Below the pieces are notes generated by a model that was not told the origin of the DNA, searched no databases, and saw only the letters and a list, made by a program, of their open reading frames with translations. Source: Sycon ciliatum (Eukaryota > Porifera > Calcarea > Leucosolenida > Sycettidae). Taken from it: 64,000 nt of DNA. Below are positions 1-9,897 of this stretch, piece by piece (positions within the stretch are counted from its first letter, which is position 1; each line of letters opens with the position of its first letter). Position numbers and translations under genes: made by a program. The stretch lies in assembly GCF_964019385.1 (NCBI RefSeq), contig NC_088645.1, positions 37,648,132 through 37,712,131 on the forward strand, in the 5' to 3' direction.

Positions 1-74
1 GGAATAATCAAGCATTGGATGTATTTTATGATTATTATCCCAGCTCTTCACATCTCTGTGAAGGGGAATGGAAT

Positions 75-103
75 GGGGAAGTCCGGTGAATTTGTTTTTC
101 ACC
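75..103. repeat. End fragment of the TTAA-flanked element family
   Basis: The sequence GGGGAAGTCCGGTGAA followed by TTTTTCACC matches the terminal inverted repeat of the 1.4 kb element at 16530-17937. No partner end is visible nearby, so this is a fragment or a chance remnant. The rest of positions 1-500 shows nothing I can name. Confidence 0.3.
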
Positions 104-502
104 ACTAATTTCAAGCCTCTTGTACCGGCAAAATAAACACAAATGCAAGGTCAACAGAGAGAAAATGAGCTGAAATGGCTGTGAAAACAGTCCAAGAGGA
201 ATGGAATTCGTCATTGATATTGAAGTTACATCACTGTCCGTGCTGTCAGAAATAATTCAAAAGCACATGTAGAACCAGGGTGTGATGTTGATTGAAATAA
301 ATTCAGTGATTCTTATTCCTGCGTTGCGAGTTCATGCCCGGACATACTTCTATCACAAAAATGATCATTTTCTTGCAAGTCCGTGCGACCCACCAAGATT
401 CGATGAGTTCACAGAATTAGTAAATGCAAGCGATTTACTGATTCTTTCAGGTAATCGAGTGAGAATGGCTCTGAGACCAACAAACATACTTGAAAGCAAG
501 TA

Positions 503-731
503 CAGTAAAACCTGTCAAGGCGACCACTCGGATAAGGCGACCACTCGGATAAGGCGACCACTCGGATAAGGCGACCACTCGGATAAGGCGACCACCTGCC
601 CAAGAATATCACTGAAACCAGGATCAAGGGATGCTATTTCCAGCCAAATGACCCTGGATAAGGAGACCACCTGGTAACAGAGACCCCATTTTGAAGATCC
701 CTTGAGCGGTCGTCGTAGACAGGTTTCACTG
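503..731 (+). mobile_element. pogo/Tigger-like MITE with internal 18-bp tandem repeat
   Basis: The 229-bp element starts CAGTAAAACCTGTC and ends GACAGGTTTCACTG, and lies between TA dinucleotides (501-502 and 732-733), as expected for a Tc1/mariner-pogo target duplication. Near its left end an 18-bp unit (AAGGCGACCACTCGGATA) is repeated about four to five times. There is no coding capacity, so it would need a transposase supplied elsewhere. The copy at 1624-1852 is the same length in the opposite orientation. Confidence 0.75.
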
Positions 732-1024
732 TAAAGTTCTCACATCCGCGTTACCACCAGCTGTGCAGTAGTGGCAGATTTTTCTTGTGACCAGACGACG
801 CCTGCACAACAGCTGGAATTTACTCATGACAAGCCTTGTTTCGTTCCGTTATGATGTTGGGAACCCGTCAGAGGAGAGATAGATGTTGAATGGAATGGGT
901 TGAACTAAATGATATTGGTTTATAGAAGATATTGGCGCAATCATGAAGACGGCATCACTGACTGCACAGTGTTGACAAACACAAAAATTATAGTGTAGCC
1001 TGTAGGACGTTTCATTTATCCCAG

Positions 1025-1120
1025 GCCACCACCATGCCTGATTACAGGCAGGTAGATGCAGCGCCTAGCGGTGAGTGTCTCACAACCAATGCTCAACAAG
1101 GTCAAGAACCTCACTTACCG
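1025..1120 (-). repeat. SINE-like core fragment (weak)
   Basis: GATGCAGCGCCTAGCGGTGAG followed by TCTCACAACCAATG resembles part of the region at 62895-62955 and, more distantly, the body of the minus-strand SINE copies at 9139 and 34742. No tRNA head or tail is visible. Outside this fragment, 732-1128 holds nothing I can support. Confidence 0.25.
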
Positions 1121-1128
1121 GGTACTAC

Positions 1129-1616
1129 TAGGCCTTGACGGATTATGCTAGCATAATTTTTCGCATAATTTCTACCAAAATCGAATAATCGCATAATTCG
1201 AGGCAAATTGCATATGAATCGTATAAATTGGAATAATCCGCCTGTTCGCATCAAATTCCATACAGTTGTACATGTTCTACAAGTACAGGTAGATGCACCA
1301 GGAAGTCTTAGGTTTACGACTCCCTTGATAACATGTCCAGTCCACTACAATCAGTGACGGTCGTAGCTAGGTCGGACGGTGCGGTGACCCCGTTTAACTT
1401 TTGCTACTACAGTACAACGCCCTCTACAAAACAATTCCCTTGGTATTTTGCACAGAAGCATCATAATACATGTACATGTACATCAGCAGCATATGTGAGC
1501 TTTATTGCGGCATAATATGATAACTTTTAGCATAAAAATAGCATAATTCTGCAATTTTCCCAGCAATGCGAAAAGCATAATTTCACGAAAATATTAGCAT
1601 AATCCGTCAAGGCCTA
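1129..1616. mobile_element. hAT-like non-autonomous element
   Basis: Long inverted ends are present: TAGGCCTTGACGGATTATGC on the left and GCATAATCCGTCAAGGCCTA on the right, continuing imperfectly inward. The 8-bp word CCGGGTAC occurs at 1118-1125 (3 bp from the left end) and directly after the right end at 1617-1624, suggesting an 8-bp target duplication of hAT type. The interior is AT-rich, full of GCATAAT motifs, and non-coding. Confidence 0.65.
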
Positions 1617-1623
1617 CCGGGTA

Positions 1624-1852
1624 CAGTGAAACCTGTCTAAGACGACCGCTCAGGGGACCTTCAAAATGTGGTCTTTGTTAGCAGATGGTCTCCTTATCCA
1701 GGGTCATTTGACTGGAAATAGTATCCCTTGATCCTGGTTTCAGTGATCGTCTTGGACAGGTGGTCGCCTTATCCGAGTGGTCGCCTTATCCGAGTGGTCG
1801 CCTTATCCGAGTGGTCGCCTTATCCGAGTGGTCGCCTTGACAGGTTTTACTG
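1624..1852 (-). mobile_element. pogo/Tigger-like MITE, second copy
   Basis: This is the reverse-orientation counterpart of the element at 503-731: same 229-bp length, ends CAGTGAAACCTGTC and GACAGGTTTTACTG, TA on both sides (1622-1623, 1853-1854), and the same 18-bp tandem unit near its right end. Its left TA falls inside the right-hand 8-bp repeat of the hAT-like element, so the two abut exactly. Confidence 0.75.
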
Positions 1853-2257
1853 TATCTGTATTCCTGTTCCCATCGCTCTGAGTAGTGAGTACCCGGTTGT
1901 TGACCGTGTTGACCGTGGGTGTTGGCAACAACAATACCGGTAATTACCCATGTATACCTTGGCTCTGTTCCAGTCCGTTGGATGGTTACTGCGGCAGCTG
2001 ACTGATACGGTATGATAAAATTATTATCAGTATTGATAACTAATCTCCAGTCCTTGACGTCTCAATGAATCATCAATACGGAGTCTCTATGCTCGGACTC
2101 GGAGTTACAGATACATGTACATGTACCTGACCTGGTTCAATGGGACGATGGCCCAGCTCTAGACCTCGCCAACGCGTTCAACTGGGAAAGATGGACTCGC
2201 CAGATATACGCTATCGGCTTGAGGTCAGTACATGCACTCGAAAAGGGTATAGTGTTG

Positions 2258-2453
2258 ATGTGGATTCTCATGTTTGCCGGCCGGTTTCCTATGGCCCCGT
2301 CTTTAATATTGATACTTCTCCTGTGTTTATTGCACTCAATCCTGAGTGGACAGTGCTTATCAGAGAAGTGCACAGTCACTGGCTTCTTCCAGAACAATGA
2401 CATAGTACATGTGTGTAGTGGCAGACACAGTCAATGCGTTATCACATTCACAG
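2258..2453 (+). CDS. Possible first exon of a secreted protein
   Basis: From the ATG at 2258 the frame reads a hydrophobic stretch (LILILLLCLLHSILSGQC) that looks like a signal peptide, then a cysteine-bearing segment with C-x4-C and later C-x6-C spacing, ending in VITFTG at an AG|GT junction near 2453. The frame stays open past that point, but composition changes. I do not recognise the protein, and no downstream exon can be assigned. It could be a chance ORF; the signal-peptide-like start plus donor site is the only argument. Confidence 0.22.
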
Positions 2454-2730
2454 GTCCTTTAGCAGTACATGTACCACTACTAGTAGCATATATTAGTAGG
2501 GCTGTGTTTTTCTCTAAGACTCGACCACGTACTCTTCAGTCCGTTCTGTATGTGGTCTGAAGAGTATAATATTATCAGCTTCTAAACCATGGGCATAGTG
2601 CTGCTACTGTGTCGTTTGCCCTCCTACACGGCTACAGTGCACAGTGATGAGCACCAGCGGTCCAGCACTTCAGCTCTTGCATGCATCCCATGGATCAGTT
2701 TGTGGGCGCGTAATGATGACAGTGCAGCAC

Positions 2731-2747
2731 CCCCCCCCCCCCCCCCC
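2731..2747 (+). repeat. Poly-C tract
   Basis: An uninterrupted run of C. A similar run lies at about 9519-9532. Both are simple repeats and possible assembly weak points. Confidence 0.8.
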
Positions 2748-2877
2748 AACCACACAACATCATGCATCTTGCGTACTACGCTCTGCCCATTCAAGGCATT
2801 TGAGCACTATTGCAGGTTAAGGCGCACACCCTCTGTGCAACATCATGCATACATGTACATGACTGTACAACGGAGCT

Positions 2878-2930
2878 TCACATGTACATGTACATATACA
2901 TGTACATGTACATATACATGTACATGTAAG
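2878..2930. repeat. (ACATGT)n simple repeat
   Basis: An early example of the self-complementary TACATGTACATG repeat that recurs dozens of times. The interval 2940-3530 beyond it has no gene I can recognise; it would lie in the 3' flank of the minus-strand gene h1. Confidence 0.8.
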
Positions 2931-3539
2931 TCTTCATTGAATCCAGATCCCCTTCAAGGACTACTGCTATGCTACCTGAGAAAACCAAGAATGGGTTCCC
3001 TTCTCCAGCGACCCACTCGAACAGACATAGGAATTGGAATTCTTCGGATGGTAGTCAGCAAAATTTTCACTTCGTGATAACCATATCGGCAACGTGAAAC
3101 TTCGAAAGCACCATAAAAATACTTCTACCGATCTATACTTGTGATACACACACAACTTTAAATCGCAAGGAAATTTTAGAACTTTTGACAACGGGGATAA
3201 TAAAAATACTATTAAATTTTGACGAAGCGATTTGACTTCACGAATGTCGCCATGCCAAAAATCGCATTGTGTACAATAGAGAAAATCAGTAGCATATTTG
3301 TATTGATTGTACAAATAATTATTTGCTGAGAATTTATGTGGTCTCAATAACTCAAAATCTCAAAGATTTAGTGAAAGCATCTTGAATAATTGGGCTCCTC
3401 TAAGTGAAGCATTCCGCATCCCATTGCGTGGTCTGCTATTTGTCCACGAATCTGCGACTTGTTCCGTTCGTTTCCTGAGCCGCGTGGCGTGAAACTCCAA
3501 TCTGTGAACATAGAATAGGTCGTGGAGAGTGGACAGGAT

Positions 3540-3845
3540 TTACATTTGACGTGCAAGGATACGTCGTGGCTTGGCCTTGCGCGTCGCCTTGTGGCCGTCT
3601 CCGTACACGACAGGTCTTTCCTTGAAGAAGCACCACTCGTCCGCAGGCTCGTCCGAGATCAGCTCTACGTCACGCAGTGGCGAGTCAGCCTTGAGTTCAA
3701 CGGGCTTGATGTCCTCCTCGATTGATATTCTCGACTCCAGTTTGTGAGACTTGGGCCGGCGTACGACAACGACGTTGAGGCAGTCGCGACGCGAGCTACA
3801 CTGGCTGTACACGGTAGCATACTGGGTTGTCTTCGCCTCCGCCAT
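3540..3845 (-). CDS. h1: small basic protein, VVVR family
   Basis: A 101-residue ORF read from ATG at 3845, chosen because the context AAGATGG is a good Kozak site; upstream codons reach only a non-ATG start. Residues 9-30 read Y-A-T-V, then S-S-R-R, then NVVVVRR, matching the family pattern of a basic stretch followed by V-V-V-[RQ] seen in h2-h5. The middle is acidic (ISIEEDIKPVEL) and the tail is basic (KAKPRRILARQM), resembling the KPPRRQLVRQLK tail of h5. No signal peptide, membrane helix or known domain is visible. A TATA-like GATAAAAGG lies about 105 bp upstream. Function unknown. The family link rests on short motifs, so confidence is moderate. Confidence 0.5.
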   Translation of the reverse strand: MAEAKTTQYATVYSQCSSRRDCLNVVVVRRPKSHKLESRISIEEDIKPVELKADSPLRDVELISDEPADEWCFFKERPVVYGDGHKATRKAKPRRILARQM

Positions 3846-3946
3846 CTTTATCTTCTCACACAATGTCGGTGAACGATCACGTTAGGAAAAACTATTTCAA
3901 AGGTAAGCTGTATTGTGTTCTGGTTCGTTGCTGCTCTGTCAGCCCC

Positions 3947-3953
3947 TTTTATC
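3947..3953 (-). promoter_or_regulatory. TATA-like box of h1
   Basis: Minus strand reads GTGATAAAAGGGGC, leaving a plausible start site about 30 bp downstream and a 5' UTR of roughly 75 nt before the ATG at 3845. A (GA)n tract on the same strand sits just upstream (about 3964-3991). Confidence 0.45.
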
Positions 3954-3959
3954 ACGGTA

Positions 3960-3990
<31 letters not shown>

Positions 3991-4317
3991 GCACCCGCTG
4001 CGATTCTTCACTCGGTGCACAGTCGTGACAGTATGCATATGAACGGCTACTTGATCGTGAAAGAAATACTGATCGCTGTGGAGAGGGCACTAGAGATTAT
4101 CGTAATTGACTGATACAGGATGTTGGATGCTACGTCAGTACCGCAGCACACGTGATGCTCTACTCAGTCTGTGTTCACATACTAATGTACTAGTGTAGTA
4201 CTAGTAGTGATAGAGCCTCTTGTACGGGCAAAACAATTTGTGCAGATCATCAAACGCACTCACAGTCAGTGGGCGCTGCAAGCTTGCACCGATTAGCAGA
4301 AACTAATGTAATTGCTT

Positions 4318-4395
4318 CCTCAAGGACTACAAGATCATATACTATGGACCACGGGAGTTCTGGAAATGAGTGGGCGACCCAGTGTACAGTGGAAC
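4318..4395 (+). repeat. Dispersed repeat, inverted partner at 9000
   Basis: GACTACAAGATCATATACTA and the following 60 bp match the reverse complement of 9000-9082 (shared cores ATGGACCA-GGGAG and AAATGAGTG-GCGACCCAG). The family is not identified. The remaining sequence from 3990 to 4690 shows no gene. Confidence 0.45.
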
Positions 4396-4691
4396 CAGAA
4401 CATGCAAGCGCGTGCAAGCCCCAATTCACCCCAAGGCCTTGCACTGCGCGTGGTTGCACTTGGAATAATTTCATGTGTTCCCATTTAGCTACCCACCGGC
4501 CATAAATAGGACAAGGTTTGATTGGATTGTTGTTACCCTGGCTTAAACGATGGTCCGCAAAGGACTTCCACAGAAGTCCACTTAATGTGAAAGGAAATAG
4601 CAGTGATGGGTACCTTCCACCGTGTGGCTCCTTTAAGTGTTTTGGTTTTTTTGTTGTTGTTGACTGCACTGCACCCATCACATCCATTATA

Positions 4692-5005
4692 CCGAGAGTT
4701 CATAAACAAGAGTGTGCAACTCGCGGATGGGTAGGCCCACGGCGGAATTTTTTGTTGACGTCATCTTTTTCGACGACGCACGAGCTGCGAGTCTTTCGGA
4801 AAGTTTTCCCTCGTGCTCTTGGCTGGCTTTACACTACAAAAAGTACAAGGTCGGTGCCCAGCACGTGCTCTCACACTGCTCGGCGGCGAAATGCGCGTTC
4901 TTCTGAAAAAAGTGACGTCAACAAAAAATTCCGCCGCGGGCGGGGTATCTGCAGACTGTGCAGGAGAGATCCGGAGTTGCACACTCTTGTTTATCTACTC
5001 TTGAT
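4692..5005. mobile_element. MITE of the CAAGAGT...GTGCAACT family
   Basis: Inverted ends GAGTTCATAAACAAGAGTGT and its complement near 4976-5000 enclose a second inverted pair (GGCGGAATTTTTTGTTGACG and complement at about 4915-4936). The ends match those of the nested elements at 18942-19626. It lies directly in front of the Penelope-like ORF, whose frame happens to stay open through it; those residues are not part of the retroelement protein. Confidence 0.65.
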
Positions 5006-5051
5006 TATACACACACACATATATACAAGTACATGTATGAGAAGTACATGT

Positions 5052-7049
5052 ATGAGGTGGGCTGCCTTGTTCTACCTCAATGGCGAGGAACGCGAAGATG
5101 AGCAACCAGAACGCTTCGGCTTCAGAAGCAGGACGTGTCCGCCGCAAGTCGATGAACTGAAGGCCTTCGAAGAGGACCTTATTGGCGTGGCTGAAGCTGT
5201 CAGCTTCCGCCAAGTTTCAGACAGCCTCCAAAACACTATGAGAAAAGACACCAAAACGATCAAAAACTCTAAGGACATCATCGTGAAAGCCGATAAAACC
5301 CGGAATTTGTACGAAGTACCAAAAGAGCAATACAGCAAGCTGATGAGGGAGAACATCACCAAAAATTACAAGATCGCGCCTGAGAATGCTTACGATGAAG
5401 TCAACAGCGAGGCGAGGGAGATCGCAGAGGATCTAAATCTTCAAAACAGGATGGATGTACTGGCTAAGTCGGAGGCATTTATAACACTGAAAGACCACAA
5501 AAACAACTTCGCTAGAGCGCTGCCCTGCAGACTCATTAACCCAGCCAAATCGGAAGTGGGTGTGGTGAGCAAGGCTATACTGGAGAAGATCGTGGCTGCT
5601 GTGCGTCGCCAAACGGCCGTGAACCTATGGAGGAGCACCATGTCAGTGATCGAGTGGTTCAAGGAGATACCCGACAAACAGCACCACACTTTCCTATGCT
5701 TTGACGTGGTAGAATTCTACCCGTCAATTGGTGAGCAGCTCCTCCGTCAGGCCTTATCGTTCGCGGAGCAATTCATCACGATCGAGCCTCGTGAAATGGA
5801 CATCATCTTTCACGCCCGGAAATCGCTCTTATTCCACGATGGCCGCCCCTGGATGAAGGACAAGGGCGACATGTTTGACGTAACAATGGGAAGTTACGAT
5901 GGCGCCGAGACGTGCGAACTTGTGGGGGCCTTTCTTCTCAACCAGCTCTCAAGCCTCGTCGGTAGATCCGCTATCGGCCTCTACCGAGACGATGGACTGG
6001 CCGCCCTCAAGGACACCAGCCCACAGGCTGCAGACCGCCTCAGAAAAAAGCTGACGGAAATATTCAAGCGCTTCGACCTTAAAATTACCATCGAAGCGAA
6101 CTTGAAGGTGGTGGATTTCCTGGATGTCACCATGAACCTGGACACCGGGAAATTTCAACCCTTCCGAAAGCCCAATGACAACCCGCTCTACGTCAGCAAG
6201 CAGTCCAACCACCCGCCTGGCATCACCAACAACATCCCTGCTGCTGTCAACAAGCGCCTTTCCGCTATATCGAGCGACGCGGAGGCATTCAACCATGCAG
6301 CCCCCGTGTACCAGACCGCATTAAAGGCCAGTGGATACACCGAAGTGCTGAGCTTTCAGCCCGAGGCACATGAGCACAGGGGCAGGAAGAACCGCAGCCG
6401 GAAGATCATATGGTTCAACCCTCCCTACTCCAAAAACGTTAGCACAAACGTCGCTGGTAGGTTCCTGAGCCTTGTCTCCAGGCACTTCCCGAAAACATCC
6501 AAGCTCGGGAAGATTTTTAACCGTAACACTCTGAAAGTGAGTTACAGTTGTATGCCAAACATGGGAGCGGTCATCAGCAGCCACAACAAGAGCAACCTGC
6601 GAGAGCCAGAACAAACCAAGGCATGCAACTGCAGGATTAAGGAGTCCTGCCCGCTGCGTGGAGAGTGCCAGACGAAGGAGATTGTGTATGAGGCCACTGC
6701 AGAATCTACCAGCAAGATTTACATCGGCCTATCAGAGACACCTTTCAAAGCCCGTCACGCCAACCACCTGACCTCCATGCGTCATGAAAAATACAAAAAC
6801 AGCACTGAGCTCGCAAAGCACGTATGGGAGCTGAAGAGCGAGGGAAAGCCGTTGACCATCACATGGAAGGTGCGGGAGAAGAGCCGATCATACAGATGTG
6901 AGTCAAAAAAATGCAATCTTTGTACCGCGGAAAAATTCCACATCCTGACTACACCCAAGAAGCTCCTACTCAACAAGCGGTCTGAGATGGTCTCGAAGTG
7001 CAGGCATGAGAATAAGTTCCGCCTCGCAAATTTCACACCTATCACATGA
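5052..7049 (+). CDS. Penelope-like reverse transcriptase / GIY-YIG endonuclease
   Basis: About 665 residues from the ATG at 5052; the frame is open further upstream, but that part lies in a MITE. After an N-terminal region typical of the group (FGFRSR, CPPQVDELKAFEEDL) come the RT motifs: CRLINPAKSEVG; FDVVEFYPSI with the first catalytic Asp near residue 218; GSYDGAETCELVG; and YRDDG near residues 311-315. Next is a cysteine cluster (CNCRIKESCPLRGEC, from about residue 525) and the GIY-YIG-type motif IYIGLSETPFKARHANH near 556-572. The protein would cut target DNA and reverse-transcribe the element RNA in the nucleus. The ORF has no internal stop, so the copy is young or recently active, though the 5' end may be missing. 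Confidence 0.88.
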   Translation: MRWAALFYLNGEEREDEQPERFGFRSRTCPPQVDELKAFEEDLIGVAEAVSFRQVSDSLQNTMRKDTKTIKNSKDIIVKADKTRNLYEVPKEQYSKLMRENITKNYKIAPENAYDEVNSEAREIAEDLNLQNRMDVLAKSEAFITLKDHKNNFARALPCRLINPAKSEVGVVSKAILEKIVAAVRRQTAVNLWRSTMSVIEWFKEIPDKQHHTFLCFDVVEFYPSIGEQLLRQALSFAEQFITIEPREMDIIFHARKSLLFHDGRPWMKDKGDMFDVTMGSYDGAETCELVGAFLLNQLSSLVGRSAIGLYRDDGLAALKDTSPQAADRLRKKLTEIFKRFDLKITIEANLKVVDFLDVTMNLDTGKFQPFRKPNDNPLYVSKQSNHPPGITNNIPAAVNKRLSAISSDAEAFNHAAPVYQTALKASGYTEVLSFQPEAHEHRGRKNRSRKIIWFNPPYSKNVSTNVAGRFLSLVSRHFPKTSKLGKIFNRNTLKVSYSCMPNMGAVISSHNKSNLREPEQTKACNCRIKESCPLRGECQTKEIVYEATAESTSKIYIGLSETPFKARHANHLTSMRHEKYKNSTELAKHVWELKSEGKPLTITWKVREKSRSYRCESKKCNLCTAEKFHILTTPKKLLLNKRSEMVSKCRHENKFRLANFTPIT

Positions 7050-7434
7050 ACTGACCAAGTACTGTACTGCACTTTGCCTGAGCACCCATTATTATAAAAT
7101 AACACAATCCCTTGGCCTGTTGTTGGCGATGCCACTCTGCTCACGCCTGCCCGTCACCAAACGACTCCCTACTTGTAGTGATCTCACTGGGCCACTGCCC
7201 GCCACCCTCCTGGCACCCCCCACACATCTGCTGTACACTGCCTCCCCATCGCCTCTTTCCGCACTTTCATGCTCACACCTGCCTGTTGCCCGCCACCCTC
7301 CTGGCACTTCCACGGTCGCGCCTTGGCCCGCGCCAGCTTTCTCCCCATACCTCACACCAGATTTAGCGCTAAATTTGTTTATGCTTGTGGCCCTATGTGT
7401 TTATAAGCATACTGTTGGGTAGACCAGAGTATCA

Positions 7435-7478
7435 GTTGTCTGATGATTGCCTAGCGGCATGAAACTCAGAGTTACAAC
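7435..7478 (+). ncRNA. Hammerhead ribozyme, type I minimal (Penelope-type)
   Basis: All core pieces are present in order: stem I strand GUUGU, core CUGAUGA (7440-7446), stem II UGCC/GGCA with loop UAGC, GAAA (7461-7464), a very short stem III (CUC-A-GAG), cleavage triplet GUU (7471-7473), and stem I strand ACAAC (7474-7478), fully paired with GUUGU. Predicted cleavage is after 7473. A three-pair stem III with a one-base loop suggests activity as a dimer, as reported for Penelope-like elements. It lies about 390 bp 3' of the RT ORF. Confidence 0.8.
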
Positions 7479-7581
7479 CAACCTGAACGTCCTCCGCTGA
7501 GTCTGCTATGTACAAGTACATGTATGTACCGCGTTTGTCTTCACTCCATTCTGGACACCGAGTAGTACTAGTAGTAGTAGT

Positions 7582-8780
7582 ACTGTGATGTGCGACTCTT
7601 ACCTGACCTGGCTGCAGGGAGCGGTGCAAAGCTCCTCATGTTTGCCGATGACAAGACTTTGTACGCTTCCTCACGAGATCCAATAGTATGCGCCGATGTC
7701 GTGTCCTCGGCTCTCACTAAGCTACACAATGAACTAAGATCACTGGGCATGAGCGTTTATGTTGACAAAACCGTGGTCATGAGGATCTTGCCGAAGAATG
7801 CTCCTGACGTACAAAGACCCGTTCTTGTTGAGCTGGGTGGCACTACCTTAAGGGAAGTGAGTGTAATTCGCTGCCTTGGTATACTTATCGATAACAAGCT
7901 CTCATTTGTTCCACACGTAGATCACCTCACCAGCAAGGTGTCACGCAAGATAGGCGCGTTGCGACGCACCTTCCGCCAAATGGCAGCATTTGCCCGTCGC
8001 CAGTACCTGCTTAGTGTGATTCATCCCGACTTTGAGTATTGTTTCCCTGTTTACGCATCCCACCTATCAGCACAGTCCAGGGAGAGATTATTTACCTTGT
8101 TCCGTAGAGCTGTACGAGTTACCTGCGGTGCTTCATATTATGATGCTGTACCACCCCTTCTTGCTTCTCTTCAAATAAAACACCTTGAATATCGATACAT
8201 TTATCAATTTCTTACGTTTACGTTTATTTGTCATAGTATTGTTCAGCCTGCATCATGCTTACGCAGTCTTTTCCCTTTGCCCACCTCTAAGCGGTCAACT
8301 CGTGGAACTACAACAAACAATTTGTCAATTTGCTTGTATAAATCCATGGTAGGGTACAATTCCTTTTCCTCCAGAGCATCCCTTATGTGGAATGCCCTCC
8401 CTGCTCACTTGAAAGGAAGTGAGGACATTAGATCATTTTCTACAGAACTTTTGCACGCTCTAAATGACGACAAATTGACTATATCCCTATACCCCCTCCT
8501 TTTTGAAAATGTATTTCACCAATAAAATAAGACTTGGAATTTTTCAAACATGAATATCGACGGACTTGCCCCTTCTGTTCATGCATTGCCCTGCTCTAGT
8601 AATGGTTCATGAATCCGCCCAGTCCACATTCCTTCTCCGTTTTTCTTTCCTTTCAGTTGCATCTTCCTCTCTGCTATGTTTTATTTTCTCTTTTCGTTCG
8701 TCCCTCTTGATATTTGTACTTTGTACTGTTGAGGCAACGAACTGAAATAATAAAAACCAAACCAAACCAACCAAACTGTG
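7582..8780 (+). mobile_element. 5'-truncated LINE (CR1/L2/jockey-like)
   Basis: It starts inside the RT domain, runs through the end of the ORF and a 3' UTR, and finishes in AATAATAAAAA followed by (AACCA)n near 8750-8778, the microsatellite-type tail used by several LINE clades. The last UTR segment (TACTGTTGAGGCAACGAACT) recurs at about 38010-38035, marking a related 3' end there. Confidence 0.75.
7590..8525 (+). CDS. LINE reverse transcriptase, C-terminal part
   Basis: The 311-codon frame opens with LLPDLAAGSGAKLLMFADD, containing the catalytic FADD box of motif C, and continues through RCLGILIDNKLSFVPHVDHL and the thumb region to the usual LINE ending W-N-A-L-P-A-H-L...FSTELLHAL. RT motifs before FADD and the whole endonuclease domain are missing, so this is a dead 5'-truncated copy; it has no proper start codon (the frame opens at GTG). 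Frame integrity to the natural end suggests a fairly recent insertion. Confidence 0.8.
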   Translation: MRLLPDLAAGSGAKLLMFADDKTLYASSRDPIVCADVVSSALTKLHNELRSLGMSVYVDKTVVMRILPKNAPDVQRPVLVELGGTTLREVSVIRCLGILIDNKLSFVPHVDHLTSKVSRKIGALRRTFRQMAAFARRQYLLSVIHPDFEYCFPVYASHLSAQSRERLFTLFRRAVRVTCGASYYDAVPPLLASLQIKHLEYRYIYQFLTFTFICHSIVQPASCLRSLFPLPTSKRSTRGTTTNNLSICLYKSMVGYNSFSSRASLMWNALPAHLKGSEDIRSFSTELLHALNDDKLTISLYPLLFENVFHQ

Positions 8781-8999
8781 GCTGCCTCTGCATCGATCCT
8801 GTGGGCCCATCTGCGCAGAATGAGTGGCCAACTGGATTGCAATGAAAACAGTAAAATGACGCACACGCTATTCATCTGCACGCACATGTACATGTACATG
8901 TGTCCCTGTATTCAGAGTATGGATGTCTTTGTTTAGGAGAACACAACATAATGCAGTGCAGACTAGTGCCTGAGTGGGGAGCAGTATCGACATTCACGC

Positions 9000-9082
9000 T
9001 ATGCTGCGCTGCCCAGGCTGTACTCTGGGTCGCACACTCATTTCTAGAGCTCCCATGGTCCATACGATCTCGTAGTCATTGA
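9000..9082 (-). repeat. Inverted partner of the 4318-4395 repeat
   Basis: The reverse complement aligns with 4318-4395 (see that entry). The two copies bracket the Penelope/LINE region but need not be related to it. Confidence 0.4.
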
Positions 9083-9138
9083 CGTAATACATGTACATGT
9101 AATTACTTTCTGCTGATATTATAAGTGTAAAAAATAGT

Positions 9139-9362
9139 GTAAAATCACGGTTCACGTGAGACTCCGCTGGAGGCCGATTGTTCCGCATCCGCAGGAACGC
9201 CGCCGCCCCCTAGGATCAGGGCGCAGATGCAGCTCCTAAGCGATGGGAGGTGAGTAGATCAGACCCACCACAAAGTGGTCAAAGACCGAAAATCCCATTT
9301 ACTGCACCCATGTTTCCCTCGAGCAGGGTCACGAGTTCCCAATTAACTGTGGGTCAAAAAAT
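9139..9362 (-). mobile_element. tRNA-derived SINE, head-truncated copy
   Basis: The reverse complement matches the full-length SINE at 58136-58463 from the segment CCCACAGTTAATTGGGAACT through TTTTCGGTCTTTGACCACTT and GAGCTGCATCTGCGCC to CGTGATTTT. The tRNA-like head is absent. A further copy is at 34742-34918. Confidence 0.7.
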
Positions 9363-9897
9363 ATGTTTTATTATTCTGTAAGCACCAGCCCCAGGCCCAT
9401 AGCTGCGAAGACGGTGTCAGTGCCTGTTCGCGTGATGAGATAATAATTACATAGTCAAGTGGGGTGCTTCAGATAATAATTAATAATTATAACATACGGT
9501 ATACCTTGCCACCTCTCCCCCCCCCCCCCCCCTCCTCGCACACACACAGATACTACACATTGCATAGGATCCTAGGAGCATACTTTGTCAGCGATTCTTT
9601 ACTTGTCTCAGTTTAGAGAATCATTTTTCGCAGATCGTTGGCGTGATGCAATAGAGCGTCCATGGTTGAGCGGACGAAAGTACGCCAGTAGATACGCGAG
9701 ATGCAGATGCCTACATCCATGCTGGTGATTTCCTTATTCTGTACCAGGAAGGCGGCACTAATCTGGTTTTTGATTTACACCGCCGGAGCAATCGGGCGTG
9801 CTACCATTTTGATCGTGTGGTGCCAACGAATTTGGTACGCTGGTCCAGCATTCCTCCAGAGCTGCTCTCCAAAGGCCACATGCAATTATATAATTAT
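9363..9897. other. No gene recognised
   Basis: AT-rich sequence with TAATTATTAATAATTATAA and a poly-C/CA run near 9512-9550. A 72-codon frame at 9701-9919 runs into the DIRS repeat and has no recognisable domain. Confidence 0.5.

Larger units (their letters stand above)
5010..7500 (+). mobile_element. Penelope-like retroelement (5' end incomplete)
   Basis: The unit contains an ORF with reverse transcriptase followed by a GIY-YIG nuclease, the canonical Penelope-like order rather than the permuted one, and a hammerhead ribozyme at 7435-7478 in the 3' region. Penelope-like elements are known to carry minimal type I hammerheads in their terminal repeats. No matching 5' copy of the ribozyme is visible and the left boundary is obscured by the MITE at 4692-5005, so the insertion is probably 5'-truncated. 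The GC-rich 3' segment 7100-7390 is non-coding. Confidence 0.8.

Noticed and set aside
2967-3347. 126-codon minus-strand frame downstream of h1
   Set aside because: No domain, aromatic-rich composition typical of AT-rich non-coding DNA, and no promoter-like sequence.
4518-5051. N-terminal extension of the Penelope-like protein
   Set aside because: The extra frame runs through a MITE with clear inverted repeats and has no resemblance to Penelope proteins.
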